Source: Myxococcales bacterium (lineage in GTDB: Bacteria > Myxococcota > Polyangia > Nannocystales > Nannocystaceae). From it: a DNA stretch of 64,000 bases. The notes under the pieces are model-generated. The model was not told the origin of the DNA and made no database searches. It saw only the letters and a list, made by a program, of their open reading frames with translations. This document shows, one piece after another, positions 25,250 through 34,689 of this stretch. The DNA is taken from contig JAEUJW010000089.1 in the NCBI GenBank assembly GCA_016793465.1, positions 62,001-126,000 on the forward strand, written 5' to 3'. The stretch's first letter is position 1. Each line of letters opens with the position of its first letter. The translations under genes and the position numbers were made by a program.

Positions 25250-25636
25250 ATGACGTTGATCATTCGCGACGAGCAGATGGCGGCGCTGCGGGGCGACCGC
25301 GAGGACGCGCTGGTCGACCGCCTGCTGCACCGGCTCGTGCACGAGTACCCGGCGGACTACGTGCAGCTCGGCGAGGCCGCGGCGGTCGCCCGCGTGCGCG
25401 CCACCGTCGCCGCCGGGCTCGCCCGCGGCGTCCGCTCCGAGGCGGGCCTCGCCTCGCTGCTGCGCCTGCACGTCGAGTTCGGCGGCGACCTCGAGCGCGC
25501 GCCGCAGCGGGCGTGGGCCCGGGCGCTGCTCGACCACCCCGGGCTGCCCGGCGAGCTGCGGGTCAACCTGGTCCGCCAGCGCCTGTCCGCCGTGACGCAG
25601 GGCCGGCGCGTCGTCCTGCACGGCGAGGAGGCGTAA
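25250..25636 (+). CDS. Small conserved-looking protein, first gene of zincin cluster
   Basis: This 128-residue, mostly helical protein (MTLIIRDEQMAALRGDREDA; HEYPADYVQLGEAAAVARVR) has no signal peptide. It is not recognised by motif. Small proteins of this shape occur next to PAAR, VgrG or large effector genes in several proteobacteria, where they may be adaptors; that link is from memory of gene context and is weak. It ends 5 bp before the next gene. The ATG at 25250 was preferred to an upstream frame extension that is Arg/Pro-rich and looks non-coding. Confidence 0.6.
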   Translation: MTLIIRDEQMAALRGDREDALVDRLLHRLVHEYPADYVQLGEAAAVARVRATVAAGLARGVRSEAGLASLLRLHVEFGGDLERAPQRAWARALLDHPGLPGELRVNLVRQRLSAVTQGRRVVLHGEEA

Positions 25637-25641
25637 CCCGC

Positions 25642-26490
25642 GTGTCGACCCACCTGGTCTGTCCGATCTGCGGCAAGCAGTTCGAGTGCGACGAGCCCCA
25701 CGAGGGCCCGCACGACGTGCTCACCACCGTCAAGCCGTGCCCGCTGGTCAAGGGCGCGATCTACGTGTACGTGCTCGACAACCGCCAGGACGGCGCCTCC
25801 GGCGTCAAGACCCACTGCGGCGAGCAGGCCGCGACCACCGACCCGCAGGGCTTCGCCGGCTTCGAACAGCTCGAGGCCGGGCCGTACGCGACGCGCATCG
25901 CGCTCGACGAGTCCGACGACGAGGTGCAGTCGAGGTACTACACGACCACCCGGACCTCGACCACGCCGACGGTCGAGCCCGGCAAGATCACGCTGGTCGA
26001 GTTCGTGGTCAACCGCCACGCCGACCTGCGGGTCAAGCTCGCGTGGGCCGAGGGCGACGGCCAGCTGCCGCGCGCCCGCGTCGCGGTCGACGGCCCGTGC
26101 GACGAGCCCGAGAGGGCCATCGAGGGCGGCAAGGCCGAGTTCAAGAGGCTGCGGCCGACGGAGACCTACGCGGTCGCGTGCGCGCTGCACGAGGACGACA
26201 CCAGGGACTTCGCGCTCGAGCAGGCGAAGCACACCGGCGTGACCGTCACCGCGACCAAGACGACGGAGCTGGTGTTCCGGGTCGCGCGCCGCCACTGGGT
26301 CGACCTCGCGCTGGTGGACGCCGAGGGCGGAGCGCTGAAGGGGTCGGTCAAGCTGGTCCAGGGCGACACGAACCTGGCGATCGGCGACGTCGGCGGCGAG
26401 GCCACGCACGTCGCCGACCTGAAGCCGGGGACCGTCGACATCGACGGCGTGACGCTGCCCGAGAGCCGGGAGTTCGTGGCGCTGAGCTGA
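25642..26490 (+). CDS. Zinc-knuckle and Ig-like repeat protein of zincin cluster
   Basis: This 282-residue protein has an N-terminal zinc-binding knuckle, CPICGKQFEC, followed by KPCPLVKGAIYVYVLDNRQD. Three beta-rich repeats follow that resemble carboxypeptidase-regulatory/Ig-like domains: TTDPQGFAGFEQLEAGPYAT, RVAVDGPCDEPERAIEGGKA with FKRLRPTETYAVAC, and LALVDAEGGALKGSVKLVQG. Each reads as a processed argument plus an extracted value strand, as in effector-adaptor or spike-decorating proteins. The GTG at 25642 starts 5 bp after the previous stop. The next gene begins 15 bp later. Function is unknown; a scaffold or adaptor for the large neighbour is inference. Confidence 0.65.
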   Translation: MSTHLVCPICGKQFECDEPHEGPHDVLTTVKPCPLVKGAIYVYVLDNRQDGASGVKTHCGEQAATTDPQGFAGFEQLEAGPYATRIALDESDDEVQSRYYTTTRTSTTPTVEPGKITLVEFVVNRHADLRVKLAWAEGDGQLPRARVAVDGPCDEPERAIEGGKAEFKRLRPTETYAVACALHEDDTRDFALEQAKHTGVTVTATKTTELVFRVARRHWVDLALVDAEGGALKGSVKLVQGDTNLAIGDVGGEATHVADLKPGTVDIDGVTLPESREFVALS

Positions 26491-26505
26491 GAGCTGGGGG
26501 CGGAG

Positions 26506-29500
26506 ATGGGGCACCTCTACGACGCACGGGACAGGGCGATCGCCCACGAGGTCGAGAAGGACGACACGCTGTCGGCGATCGCCGCGGCGTACCGCGGCAA
26601 GCACGGCGTGCCCGACGACCTCGACTGGAAGGAGCTCGCGCTCTACAACTGGGCCACGATCGCCGAGGCCGAGGTCGTGCGCGCGCTGTGCGAGCGGGTC
26701 GGCGCGGCGGACCCCGCGGCCACGCTCACCGGCGCGGCGCCCGGGACGCTGAAGCTCGACCCGAAGTTCGGGCCGTCGACGCCCGAGAGGATCCTCGTGC
26801 CGAAGCTGTGGCAGGCCAAGGGCCTCGCGGTCAATCGCCAGCACAAGATCGAGGCGCGCCGGCGGAGCCCGGCCCTGAGCGTCGGAATCACCAAGATCGA
26901 CAAGTGGTTCATCCCCGACCACGAGACCTGCGACGTCGACTACGTCGCGCACGGCGACGTCGAGGAGACCGCCGCCGTGGCCTTCGAGGTCTACGCCAGC
27001 GGCTACGGCAAGCTGAGGGACTGGAAGGGCGGGCTGCCCGAGTTCGACCCGCTGCCGGGCGTGCCGGTGTACACCGCCGCGGCCGAGGGCGGCGCGGTGC
27101 GCGGGTGGAAGGGCCTGACGAGCTGCACGGAGGGCGCGCTCGCCCCCGCGGGCAGCCCGCTGAACGTGGTGTTCTCGCCGTACACCGCCGTGCTGCGCCA
27201 CGCCAGGCCCGGGTCGCACGCCGGCGCCCGCATCACCCTGGCGCCGTTTTGGCCGACCTTCGACGCCGAGGGCAAGCCGGCGCCGAGCTCGTGCAAGGTC
27301 GCGTGGAAGCTCGAGCAGGCCGACGACCTGAGGCACGGCCTGCTGATCGTCTGCGACCGCGCGGGCGCGGCCGTGTTCGCCAGGGGCCTCGACGCGGACG
27401 ACCTCGCGGCCGGCGAGCACGCGTGGGACGGCAACGACGCCGCCGGGCGCCCGGTGACCGCCGACCGCATGCCGTACCGCGTGCAGCTGCAGGCCCACAC
27501 CGGCATCGACTGCGAGGACGGGCTGGCCCTCGCCGCCGCGCACACCGAGGTCCGGCTGTACGTGCACGGCGGCACGCTGGCGCTCGACGTCGACCCCTAC
27601 GTGCCGACCGACGACCGCACCTCGCTCGACCTCTCGATCGCCGACGTGCACCCCGCCGACGCCGCGCCGGAGCGCAGCGCGGGCACGCTGTGGACCAAGT
27701 ACAAGCTGGCCGCGGCGGGCTTCCACCCCGGGCCGGTCGACGACGTCGTCGACGACGAGTTCACCGCGGCCCTGCACGAGTTCCAGCGCTCGGTGCCGAA
27801 GGGCGGCGGGGCGGGCGACCCCCCGTTCGTGCGCATGGCCCTCGGCCCCGACGGCGAGGACACCGGGGACGCGCTCGCGGCCCTCGAGGACCGGCGCAGG
27901 CGGCCGTGGTTCGGCAAGCCGGCGGACCCGGGCGACGCGGTCACGCTCGCCTGGCGCCCCGGCAACTGGACCGACACCGGCGCCGCCGACTTCCTCGAGC
28001 GCCTGCGCGACCCGGGCAAGCGCATGATCGTGTGGGTCGACGACCGCAACTGGTACACCGACGGCGAGTACTGGAAGTACGGCTTCTACGACGACCGCGT
28101 GATCGTCAGCCAGGCCAACCTCGACAAGGTCCACAGCGCGCCCGAGGACCTCGGCGGCGCCAGCAAGACCGACGGCCGCGGCAGCTTCGAGCACCGCGAC
28201 GACCGCGTGGCGTACGACGTCCGCGACGTCGCCCGCCCGTGGATCCCCCTGCAGGTCGACCTCCGCCTGCTCGGCAAGGCGCAGGAGCTCGACGCCGAGG
28301 TCGGCCCGCACCAGCCCGAGCTCGCCGCCAAGGTGCGCGCCGCGATCGGCCCGCTGCGCGTCGACTGGACCTTCGACGAGATCGAGGCGACCGCCGCCGT
28401 CGAAGGCGTGACCGAGGGCGACGCCGCCGTGGCGCAGGAGCTGCCCGTGCTCGACCGCGAGAGCGACATCCTGCTGTCGTACCTCTATCACCCGTCGGCG
28501 ACGCGGACCAAGTACACGCGGCCCCAGGGCAACCGCACGCGCATGGCGCTGCGCTGGGCGCTCGACCAGCTGAAGAAGGAGCACGACCGCAAGGACGTGA
28601 CGCGCAGGAGCCGCTACTACAACGCGCCCGCGACCCGCGGCGGCATCCGCCCGGACGACGTCGACGCCTACTTCAAGGCCCCGTTCGGCCACGGCGAGCG
28701 GTCGCTGGCGCCGTGGACGGCCGCGCCCGACGCCGCCCGCCAGTCGATCGTCACCGCCGTGCACGACCGCGCGGGCCGGGAGGACACCGCCGAGGTCTAC
28801 GCCAAGCGCGTGGGGCGGGCCGGGGTCTACCTCCACCCGTCGCGCATCGCCGGCGACGGCTACCAGGTGCGCGCCCAGGTCCGCTTCGACGCCGCGGGGC
28901 CGTACGTGAGCCCGAACGCGGCGGCGCTGGCCGCCCGCTACCCGCGGCCGCCGCAGGCGCAGTCGGTGCAGCTGCGGCTGTGGCGCAAGACGTCGATCCG
29001 CGGGTTCGTGCAGTGGGCGCCGACGGAGGCGTGGTCGTCCGTGGCCGGCACGGCCGCCAACCAGCCTCAGACCGGGCCGAACGAGTGGCGCTCGTACTAC
29101 ACCGCCTGCCACGTCGCCATCGAGAACGAGCTCGGCGCGGCCGACTCGGCGCTCAAGCTGCCGGGCAGCAGCGTGTTCGCCTCGGCGGACGACTTCCGCG
29201 AGCTGGTGGCCGACACCCTCGACCCGGACGACCCGCGCGCGGACGAGGTCAACCTCCACCTGATGACGCTGGCGAACCAATACGTGTGGCCGTGGCACCG
29301 GCTCGCCGACTACGGCATGCCGCCGGTGTTCAACGCGGACTTCGGCAAGGGCGCGGGGGAGATCGACAGCAAGGTCAAGATCTTGCACGTGGCCGTGGCG
29401 TTTCGCCTGTCGCTCGCCATGGTCAAGGCCATCGAGGCCACCACGGGGCGCATGCGGGGCCACGTGCTCGTGCAGTACCAGACCTCGCCCCCGTTCTTCT

Positions 29501-30048
29501 TCGCCATGTACGTCTGCGACGTCTGCCGCCAGAGCGCCGTCTACGTGCAGAACGCGAAGGGCGCCGTCCTGCTGAACCGGCGCTGCCAGGCGCCGGCCTG
29601 CACGGGCAGGTTGAGGACGTTCAGGGGCGCCTCGGGGGAGTACCCGCAGCTGTCGTCGCCGTCGTGCGGCTTCCCGGTCGGCGTGTTCTGGAACGTCTCC
29701 GGCGACGCCCGCCTGTGGGCCCACGAGCTCGGCCACAACCGCCACTACGAGCACAGCGCCGACGCGCCCGCCAAGCCCGACGACAAGGCCCGCGACGACC
29801 ACGACCGACCGGCCAACCCGTTCATCACCCACCCCACCGAGAAGGACAAGAACAAGGGCTGGGACCGGGCCTGCCTCATGAGCTACGTGTCGTACGCGCG
29901 CGACACCGGCAACGCGTCGACGTACGACGACAAGCGCGACATGCCGTGCTTCTGCTTCAAGTGCGTGCTGAAGAACCGCGGCTGGCGGCTGGCGGACCTG
30001 CCGACCCCGGCGAGCGACCTGCAGGACGTGGCGGGGGTCAGCCCATGA
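26506..30048 (+). CDS. Giant LysM-like / peptidoglycan-binding / zincin metallopeptidase protein
   Basis: The protein has 1180 residues. Residues about 1-65 look like a degenerate LysM (AHEVEKDDTLSAIAAAYRGK, ELALYNWATIAEA). A PG_binding_1-like segment lies near 402-437 (YKLAAAGFHPGPVDDVVDDE, FTAALHEFQRSVP). Near 1000-1070 two CxxC pairs form a zinc ribbon (CDVCRQS, CQAPACTG). The extended zinc motif HELGHNRHYEH lies at about 1075-1085, followed by CLMSYVSYARD, which could be the Met-turn of a metzincin-type peptidase. A late CFCFKCVLKNRGW resembles sequences in VgrG-associated effectors. No signal peptide is present, so contact-dependent or injection-type export is likelier than Sec export. 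Its stop overlaps the next ATG. A cell-wall or surface-protein-degrading effector is inference. Confidence 0.75.
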   Translation: MGHLYDARDRAIAHEVEKDDTLSAIAAAYRGKHGVPDDLDWKELALYNWATIAEAEVVRALCERVGAADPAATLTGAAPGTLKLDPKFGPSTPERILVPKLWQAKGLAVNRQHKIEARRRSPALSVGITKIDKWFIPDHETCDVDYVAHGDVEETAAVAFEVYASGYGKLRDWKGGLPEFDPLPGVPVYTAAAEGGAVRGWKGLTSCTEGALAPAGSPLNVVFSPYTAVLRHARPGSHAGARITLAPFWPTFDAEGKPAPSSCKVAWKLEQADDLRHGLLIVCDRAGAAVFARGLDADDLAAGEHAWDGNDAAGRPVTADRMPYRVQLQAHTGIDCEDGLALAAAHTEVRLYVHGGTLALDVDPYVPTDDRTSLDLSIADVHPADAAPERSAGTLWTKYKLAAAGFHPGPVDDVVDDEFTAALHEFQRSVPKGGGAGDPPFVRMALGPDGEDTGDALAALEDRRRRPWFGKPADPGDAVTLAWRPGNWTDTGAADFLERLRDPGKRMIVWVDDRNWYTDGEYWKYGFYDDRVIVSQANLDKVHSAPEDLGGASKTDGRGSFEHRDDRVAYDVRDVARPWIPLQVDLRLLGKAQELDAEVGPHQPELAAKVRAAIGPLRVDWTFDEIEATAAVEGVTEGDAAVAQELPVLDRESDILLSYLYHPSATRTKYTRPQGNRTRMALRWALDQLKKEHDRKDVTRRSRYYNAPATRGGIRPDDVDAYFKAPFGHGERSLAPWTAAPDAARQSIVTAVHDRAGREDTAEVYAKRVGRAGVYLHPSRIAGDGYQVRAQVRFDAAGPYVSPNAAALAARYPRPPQAQSVQLRLWRKTSIRGFVQWAPTEAWSSVAGTAANQPQTGPNEWRSYYTACHVAIENELGAADSALKLPGSSVFASADDFRELVADTLDPDDPRADEVNLHLMTLANQYVWPWHRLADYGMPPVFNADFGKGAGEIDSKVKILHVAVAFRLSLAMVKAIEATTGRMRGHVLVQYQTSPPFFFAMYVCDVCRQSAVYVQNAKGAVLLNRRCQAPACTGRLRTFRGASGEYPQLSSPSCGFPVGVFWNVSGDARLWAHELGHNRHYEHSADAPAKPDDKARDDHDRPANPFITHPTEKDKNKGWDRACLMSYVSYARDTGNASTYDDKRDMPCFCFKCVLKNRGWRLADLPTPASDLQDVAGVSP

Positions 30049-31505
30049 CGTGGACCGTGCGACTGTCGCTGGGTGCGCCGACGCTGCTCGCCGACGCCGC
30101 GGTGCCGCTGGTCGTCGCGCTGCGCAACGCCGGCGCCGCGGCCGAGGCGGTGCCGCGGATCGAGGGCAGCGCGCCGCTCGAGTACACGATCCGCCCGGCG
30201 GACGGCGAGGCGCCCACGCGGGTGGCGAGCCGCGTGCGACGCCAGCAGGACGAGCCCGCGCTGAGCGCGGCGCCGCCGCAGCAGGACGACGACCTGGTGG
30301 TCGCCGCGGGCGAGGAGGCGCGCTTCGAAGAGGACCTCGCGTGGCTGCTGAGCGAGCCGCTGGCGCCCGGGCGCTACACCGTCGAGGCGACCTACCACGC
30401 GCCGGCCGGCCGACGGTTCAGCTCGCCGCGCGTGCCGCTGACGATCACGGCCTCGCGGCCGCGGGCGCTGGCCCAGGCGCTGGCGGTGGGCGAGGGCAGG
30501 GTGGTGATCGCGGAGTGGCACGAGGAGGACGGAGGAGCCACGCGCCTGCGCCTGCGCCACTCCGGCGGGCGACCGCTCGGCGGGTTCGCCGAGCTGGCGA
30601 CGCTCGCCGCCGCCGAGTCGCCGGGCCAGGTCGCGGTCTCGACGCACGCGGGCCGCGGGCTGCTCGACGAGTGGCGCTGGCTGGCGTGGACCAGCGGCGC
30701 CGACGTGCGCGTCGCCGCGGCGCTCGGCGAGGGCCTCATGTACCCGAGCGGGCCGATCGCCTCGGGCCTCGCGGAGCCGTCGCTGCTGCCGCTCGGCTAC
30801 ACCGTGCGCGGCGGGGGCGCCGTGTTCGTGGTGGCCGGCAGGCGCGAGGCGCGGTCGCGCGTGCGCGTGCTGAGCGTCGCGCCCGGCCGCGACGTCGCGC
30901 CGCGCTGGACCGACGTGCGGCTGGCGACGCCCGACGGCGTGCCCGAGGCGACCTGCGTGTGGTCCGCGGACGGACCGCCCGAGCTCGTGCTCTGCTGGCT
31001 CACCCGGGCCGACGGAGTCGCGTCGATCGTGGCCGGGCGCGTCGACGCGGCCACCGGCGAGGTCGTGACGCCCGCGACGACGGTCTTCACCGCGCGGCGG
31101 GCGGTGCTCGCGTTCGCGGCCCCGCCGACCGTCGGCCCGGGCGAGCGGCGCTCCGCCCAGGTCCTGCTCGCGCCCACGCGCGAGGACGCCGCCCGCTTCA
31201 CCCGCGTGACCTTCGACGTCGTCGATCCGTCGCGCACCGCGACGCACGAGCTGCCGCGGCTGCCGGCCTTCGCGGCCCGCGGGGTCGATCGTTGGGTGCT
31301 GCCCTCCGAGCCGTACCCCGGCGCGCCGGTGCTGGCGGTCGGCGCGTGCGAGATCTGGGCGGCGAGCGACGCGGACTGGACGCGCGTCGCCGACGGCGAC
31401 ATCGAGCCATCGTCGGTGCGGCTGTGGACGTTCGCCGCCGGGCGCCTGCTGTGCACGTGGTTCGACCGCACGCGGGGCTATCGCTGGCAGCGGCTGCACC
31501 CCTGA
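30045..31505 (+). CDS. Beta-rich protein coupled to the zincin gene
   Basis: This 486-residue protein was not recognised. Residues 1-140 form an Ig-like beta domain (MTWTVRLSLGAPTLLADAAV, then FEEDLAWLLSEPLAPGRYTV). The remaining 340 residues are repeated beta strands (GRVVIAEWHEEDGG, VLAVGACEIWAASDADWTRV) of the kind seen in beta-propellers. No signal peptide or catalytic motif is visible. The ATG overlaps the stop of the zincin gene by ATGA, so it is translationally coupled and likely a partner, perhaps an immunity or targeting protein. Cysteines are few. Confidence 0.6.
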   Translation: MTWTVRLSLGAPTLLADAAVPLVVALRNAGAAAEAVPRIEGSAPLEYTIRPADGEAPTRVASRVRRQQDEPALSAAPPQQDDDLVVAAGEEARFEEDLAWLLSEPLAPGRYTVEATYHAPAGRRFSSPRVPLTITASRPRALAQALAVGEGRVVIAEWHEEDGGATRLRLRHSGGRPLGGFAELATLAAAESPGQVAVSTHAGRGLLDEWRWLAWTSGADVRVAAALGEGLMYPSGPIASGLAEPSLLPLGYTVRGGGAVFVVAGRREARSRVRVLSVAPGRDVAPRWTDVRLATPDGVPEATCVWSADGPPELVLCWLTRADGVASIVAGRVDAATGEVVTPATTVFTARRAVLAFAAPPTVGPGERRSAQVLLAPTREDAARFTRVTFDVVDPSRTATHELPRLPAFAARGVDRWVLPSEPYPGAPVLAVGACEIWAASDADWTRVADGDIEPSSVRLWTFAAGRLLCTWFDRTRGYRWQRLHP

Positions 31506-31823
31506 GGCCCGCCGGACCGGCGTGAGGGCGAGCGCGGCCGCGGGCCCGCAGGCCGAGCTCGTCGCCGCCGACGCGCACACTCCGGTGTGGCCTCCGAGGA
31601 GCGAATGAGCCGCTGCTACCCGTTACCGCTTGAGTCGAGCGGTCCAGTGCCGTCGCTCCGCGGCGGTGCGGGGCAAGTCCGGCCGCGGCCATCGCGGGGT
31701 CCGGCGGGCCGAGCTCGTCGCCGCCGACGCGCGCCACCGTCGCGTCGCCCGCGCGGCGGCGAGTCCCCGCCTGACCGCGACGACCCCGGCCCGATCGTCC
31801 CGACGTCGTGCGATCCTCCCGGC
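31506..31823. other. Intergenic stretch with duplicated 26-bp segment
   Basis: No gene is supported here. A 26-bp segment beginning GGCCGAGCTCGTCGCC is present twice without change, at 31551-31576 and 31707-31732. A short hairpin, CACAC-TCCG-GTGTG, lies at 31576-31589 and could end transcription of the zincin cluster, although no T-run follows. Confidence 0.5.
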
Positions 31824-32930
31824 ATGCGGCGATCCCCCGCGCGCCCCGGCGCGCCCTCCTCCCTGTCCCTCCGCGCATGTCTGCGAGCACATGTCCTCGC
31901 GGCCATGTCCACGCTCGTCTGCGCGACCCCCGGCGACGCGAGCTCCGACGCCGGCGGCGGGTCGACCGCGGGCAGCGAGTCGTCCGCCGGCACGGGCGCC
32001 GGTCCGACCGGCGACGCGCCCGGGTCCACGACGTCCGCCGGCACGGGCGCCGCGCCGACCACCGCGCCGGACGCGACCACGACCACGACATCCCCCGCGA
32101 CCACCGCGGAGCCGGAGCCCTCCGAGACCTCGCTCGCCACCAGCACCGGCGCGGTCGACCCGACCGGCTTCGACCCCGCGGACGCGCTCTACTGGATCGA
32201 CTTCGACGACGCGCCGCTCGGCCCGTACACCGCGGACTCGCTGGCGGCCGCGTGGGCGGACCCGGCGTGGAACCAGGGCGTCGACGAGGGCCGCGTCGAG
32301 GTCTTCGAGGGCGACGGCGCCTACGCCGGGCGCTCGTTGCGGGTGCACTACCCGCAGGGCGGCGTCGGCCCCGACGAGGGCGGCGCGCAGTGGCAGCTGG
32401 TGTTCCCGGCGGGCTACACCGAGCTCTACTGCGCGTACCGCCTGCGCTTCGCCGACGGCTTCGACTTCGTCAAGGGCGGCAAGCTGCCCGGCCTCGCCGG
32501 CGGGGCCGCCAACACCGGCGGCGACAAGCCGACCGGCAGCGACGGCTGGAGCGCGCGCAACATGTGGCGCGAGGGCGGGGCGATCGTGCAATACACCTAC
32601 CACGTCGACCAGCCGACCCAGTACGGCGAGGACATGCCGTGGGACATCGGCGGCCAGCGCCACTTCGTGGCCGGCCAGTGGCACCGCGTCGAGCACCGCG
32701 TCGTCATGAACACCCCCGGCGTGCACGACGGCGTGATCGAGGGCTGGCTCGACGGCGAGCGGGTGTTCACCCGCGAGGGCCTGCTGTTCCGCGACGTCGA
32801 CGGCTTCGCCGTCGACCTGTTCTACTTCAGCACGTTCTTCGGCGGCAGCGGCAGCGACTGGGCCCCGAGCAAGCCGGAGCACGTCGACTTCGACGAGTTC
32901 ATCGTCGCCGCCGTCCCCATCGGCCACTGA
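31824..32930 (+). CDS. Secreted polysaccharide-lyase-like lipoprotein
   Basis: This 368-residue protein has an N-terminal hydrophobic stretch ending in a possible lipobox (STLVC) and an 80-residue Ser/Thr/Gly/Pro linker typical of myxobacterial surface lipoproteins. The C-terminal 240 residues (YWIDFDDAPLGPYTADSLAA; YCAYRLRFADGFDFVKGGKL; GQWHRVEHRVVMNTPGVHDG; FYFSTFFGGSGSDWAP) resemble the jelly-roll fold of family 14 polysaccharide (alginate) lyases and related proteins. The KGGKLPGLAGG and FSTFFGGS strands are the best-conserved parts. The ATG at 31824 was chosen because it gives the signal; frame extensions upstream are Arg/Pro-rich. Substrate cannot be told. Confidence 0.72.
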   Translation: MRRSPARPGAPSSLSLRACLRAHVLAAMSTLVCATPGDASSDAGGGSTAGSESSAGTGAGPTGDAPGSTTSAGTGAAPTTAPDATTTTTSPATTAEPEPSETSLATSTGAVDPTGFDPADALYWIDFDDAPLGPYTADSLAAAWADPAWNQGVDEGRVEVFEGDGAYAGRSLRVHYPQGGVGPDEGGAQWQLVFPAGYTELYCAYRLRFADGFDFVKGGKLPGLAGGAANTGGDKPTGSDGWSARNMWREGGAIVQYTYHVDQPTQYGEDMPWDIGGQRHFVAGQWHRVEHRVVMNTPGVHDGVIEGWLDGERVFTREGLLFRDVDGFAVDLFYFSTFFGGSGSDWAPSKPEHVDFDEFIVAAVPIGH

Positions 32931-33020
32931 AGCCCGGCGCCCCCCCGACCGGCCGCGATCGCCGCCGCGTCGGGATCCTTGCGCGCGCGGCGCGAGATCT
33001 GCGACCCTGCGCCCCGCACC

Positions 33021-34658
33021 ATGGCCGACGACCTCTCCGGCACGGTCCTCGGCGACCGCTACAAGCTGCTCCGCGTGCTCGGCGAGGGCGGCATGGGCAC
33101 CGTCTACCTCGCCCGCCACCTCGCGCTCGGCGCCGAGGTCGCCATCAAGATGCTCGGCGACGAGTTCGCCGACCACCCGGGCTTTCGCCGGCGCTTCCAC
33201 GACGAGGCGCGGGCGATGGCCCGGGTCGCGCACGAGCACATCGTCCGCGTCGGCGACATCGACACCACGCCCGACGGCCGCGTCTACTACGTGATGGAGT
33301 ACCTCGCCGGCGAGGACCTGGCCTGCACGCTCGAGCGCGAGGGCCGGCTCGCCTGGCAGCGCGTGCGCAGCATCGCCGCGCAGCTGTGCGAGGCGCTGGC
33401 CAGCGCGCACGAGCAGCAGGTCGTGCACCGCGACCTGAAGCCGTCGAACTGCTTTCGCACGACCTCCGGCGAGAGCGAGGACTTCATCAAGATCCTCGAC
33501 TTCGGGATCGCCAAGATCGTCGCCGACGAGAGCCCGCGCGGCCGCGTCGGCGACTCGCAGGGCCTCGAGCGGGTCGACAGCCGGCGCTGGCGCCACACCG
33601 TGACCGGCGAGATCCTGGGCACGATGGCCTACATGTCGCCCGAGCATTTCTTCGGCGACCCCGTCGACCACCGCACCGATATCTACGCGCTCGGGGTCAT
33701 CCTCTACGAGCTCCTGACCGGCAAGCTGCCGCTCGCCCCGGACAACGTGGGCCGGTTCGCCTACGACCTGAAGTTCCTGGTGCCCGACCCGCCGAGCGCG
33801 GCGGCCCCCGACGCGGGCATCCCCGCCGACGTCGACTACGTGGTGATGCGCGCGCTCGAGAAGCAGCCGCACGACCGCTTCAACAGTATGCGCGAGCTGG
33901 CGAGCGCCCTCGCGGAGGCCCGCGAGGATCGACCGGTCGCGCCGCTGGCCCTGCCTGGCCTGCCCGCAGCGACCCCCGCGTCGACGGCCACGCAGCCCGC
34001 CGAGCGCGAGCCGACGCTCGACGGCAGCGAATCCTGGCCGCGCCGCGGGGTCGACCGGGTGTGGATCGGCGCGGGGCTCGGGGCGGTGATCGTGCTCGGC
34101 CTGGTGCTGGCGATCCTCGCCTGGCGCAGCGACGAGCCGCCGGCCCCTCTCGCTGCGACGGAGGTGCCGCTCGCGGAGCCCGCTCCGCCGACCCCGCGCG
34201 ACGACCCGCCGACTCCCGCCATCGACCCGCCGACCCCCGCCCTCGACGACCCCGCGGCGCCCCCGAAGACGCCGGCCGAGCCCGAGGCCGAGCCCGAGAT
34301 CGTGCTGGACGACGAGCCCCAGACCCCGGCGTCGAGCGCCGCCTCGCCGCGCAAGAAGGCGGCGGCGAACAGGCCCGAGCTGCCGGACTGCGGAAAGGTG
34401 CCGTCGGCCGACTGGCGGCAGATCTTCGAACCAGCGCGCCCGCACCTGCAACGCTGCCGCAGCGGCGTGGCATCGAACGTCAACATCGTGGTCGCCGTCG
34501 GACTGGCAGGCGGCGAACTGGTCGCTACACCGCTGGACAAACGACCGGGCAAGCCCCGGACCGCGGCGCTGTGCATCGCCAAATTATTAAAACGCCACGG
34601 CGACGTACCCGCGAAGTGGCGAGCCTGCGAGGCCTCACCGACGCCCCACGCATTTTAA
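33021..34658 (+). CDS. Membrane Ser/Thr protein kinase
   Basis: This is a 545-residue eukaryotic-like kinase with LGEGGMGTVYLAR, VAIKML, VVHRDLKPSN, ILDFGIAK, GTMAYMSPEH and DIYALGVILYELLTGKLPL, so it looks catalytically complete. An insertion of about 25 residues lies between the DFG motif and the activation-loop end. A single transmembrane helix at about 347-368 is followed by a Pro/Glu-rich linker. The C-terminal domain (PDCGKVPSADWRQIF to CIAKLLKRHGDVPAKW) resembles the AgmX/TonB-like C-terminal domain of other myxobacterial kinases. It would sit in the inner membrane with a periplasmic C-terminus. No cognate target is adjacent. Confidence 0.92.
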   Translation: MADDLSGTVLGDRYKLLRVLGEGGMGTVYLARHLALGAEVAIKMLGDEFADHPGFRRRFHDEARAMARVAHEHIVRVGDIDTTPDGRVYYVMEYLAGEDLACTLEREGRLAWQRVRSIAAQLCEALASAHEQQVVHRDLKPSNCFRTTSGESEDFIKILDFGIAKIVADESPRGRVGDSQGLERVDSRRWRHTVTGEILGTMAYMSPEHFFGDPVDHRTDIYALGVILYELLTGKLPLAPDNVGRFAYDLKFLVPDPPSAAAPDAGIPADVDYVVMRALEKQPHDRFNSMRELASALAEAREDRPVAPLALPGLPAATPASTATQPAEREPTLDGSESWPRRGVDRVWIGAGLGAVIVLGLVLAILAWRSDEPPAPLAATEVPLAEPAPPTPRDDPPTPAIDPPTPALDDPAAPPKTPAEPEAEPEIVLDDEPQTPASSAASPRKKAAANRPELPDCGKVPSADWRQIFEPARPHLQRCRSGVASNVNIVVAVGLAGGELVATPLDKRPGKPRTAALCIAKLLKRHGDVPAKWRACEASPTPHAF

Positions 34659-34689
34659 ACCGAAGTCGCGACGACCCTCTCAGCCCGCC

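Noticed and set aside
25357..29832. A 1491-codon minus-strand open frame
   Set aside because: It is the shadow of the zincin cluster; the plus strand has the zinc and CxxC motifs and tight gene overlaps.
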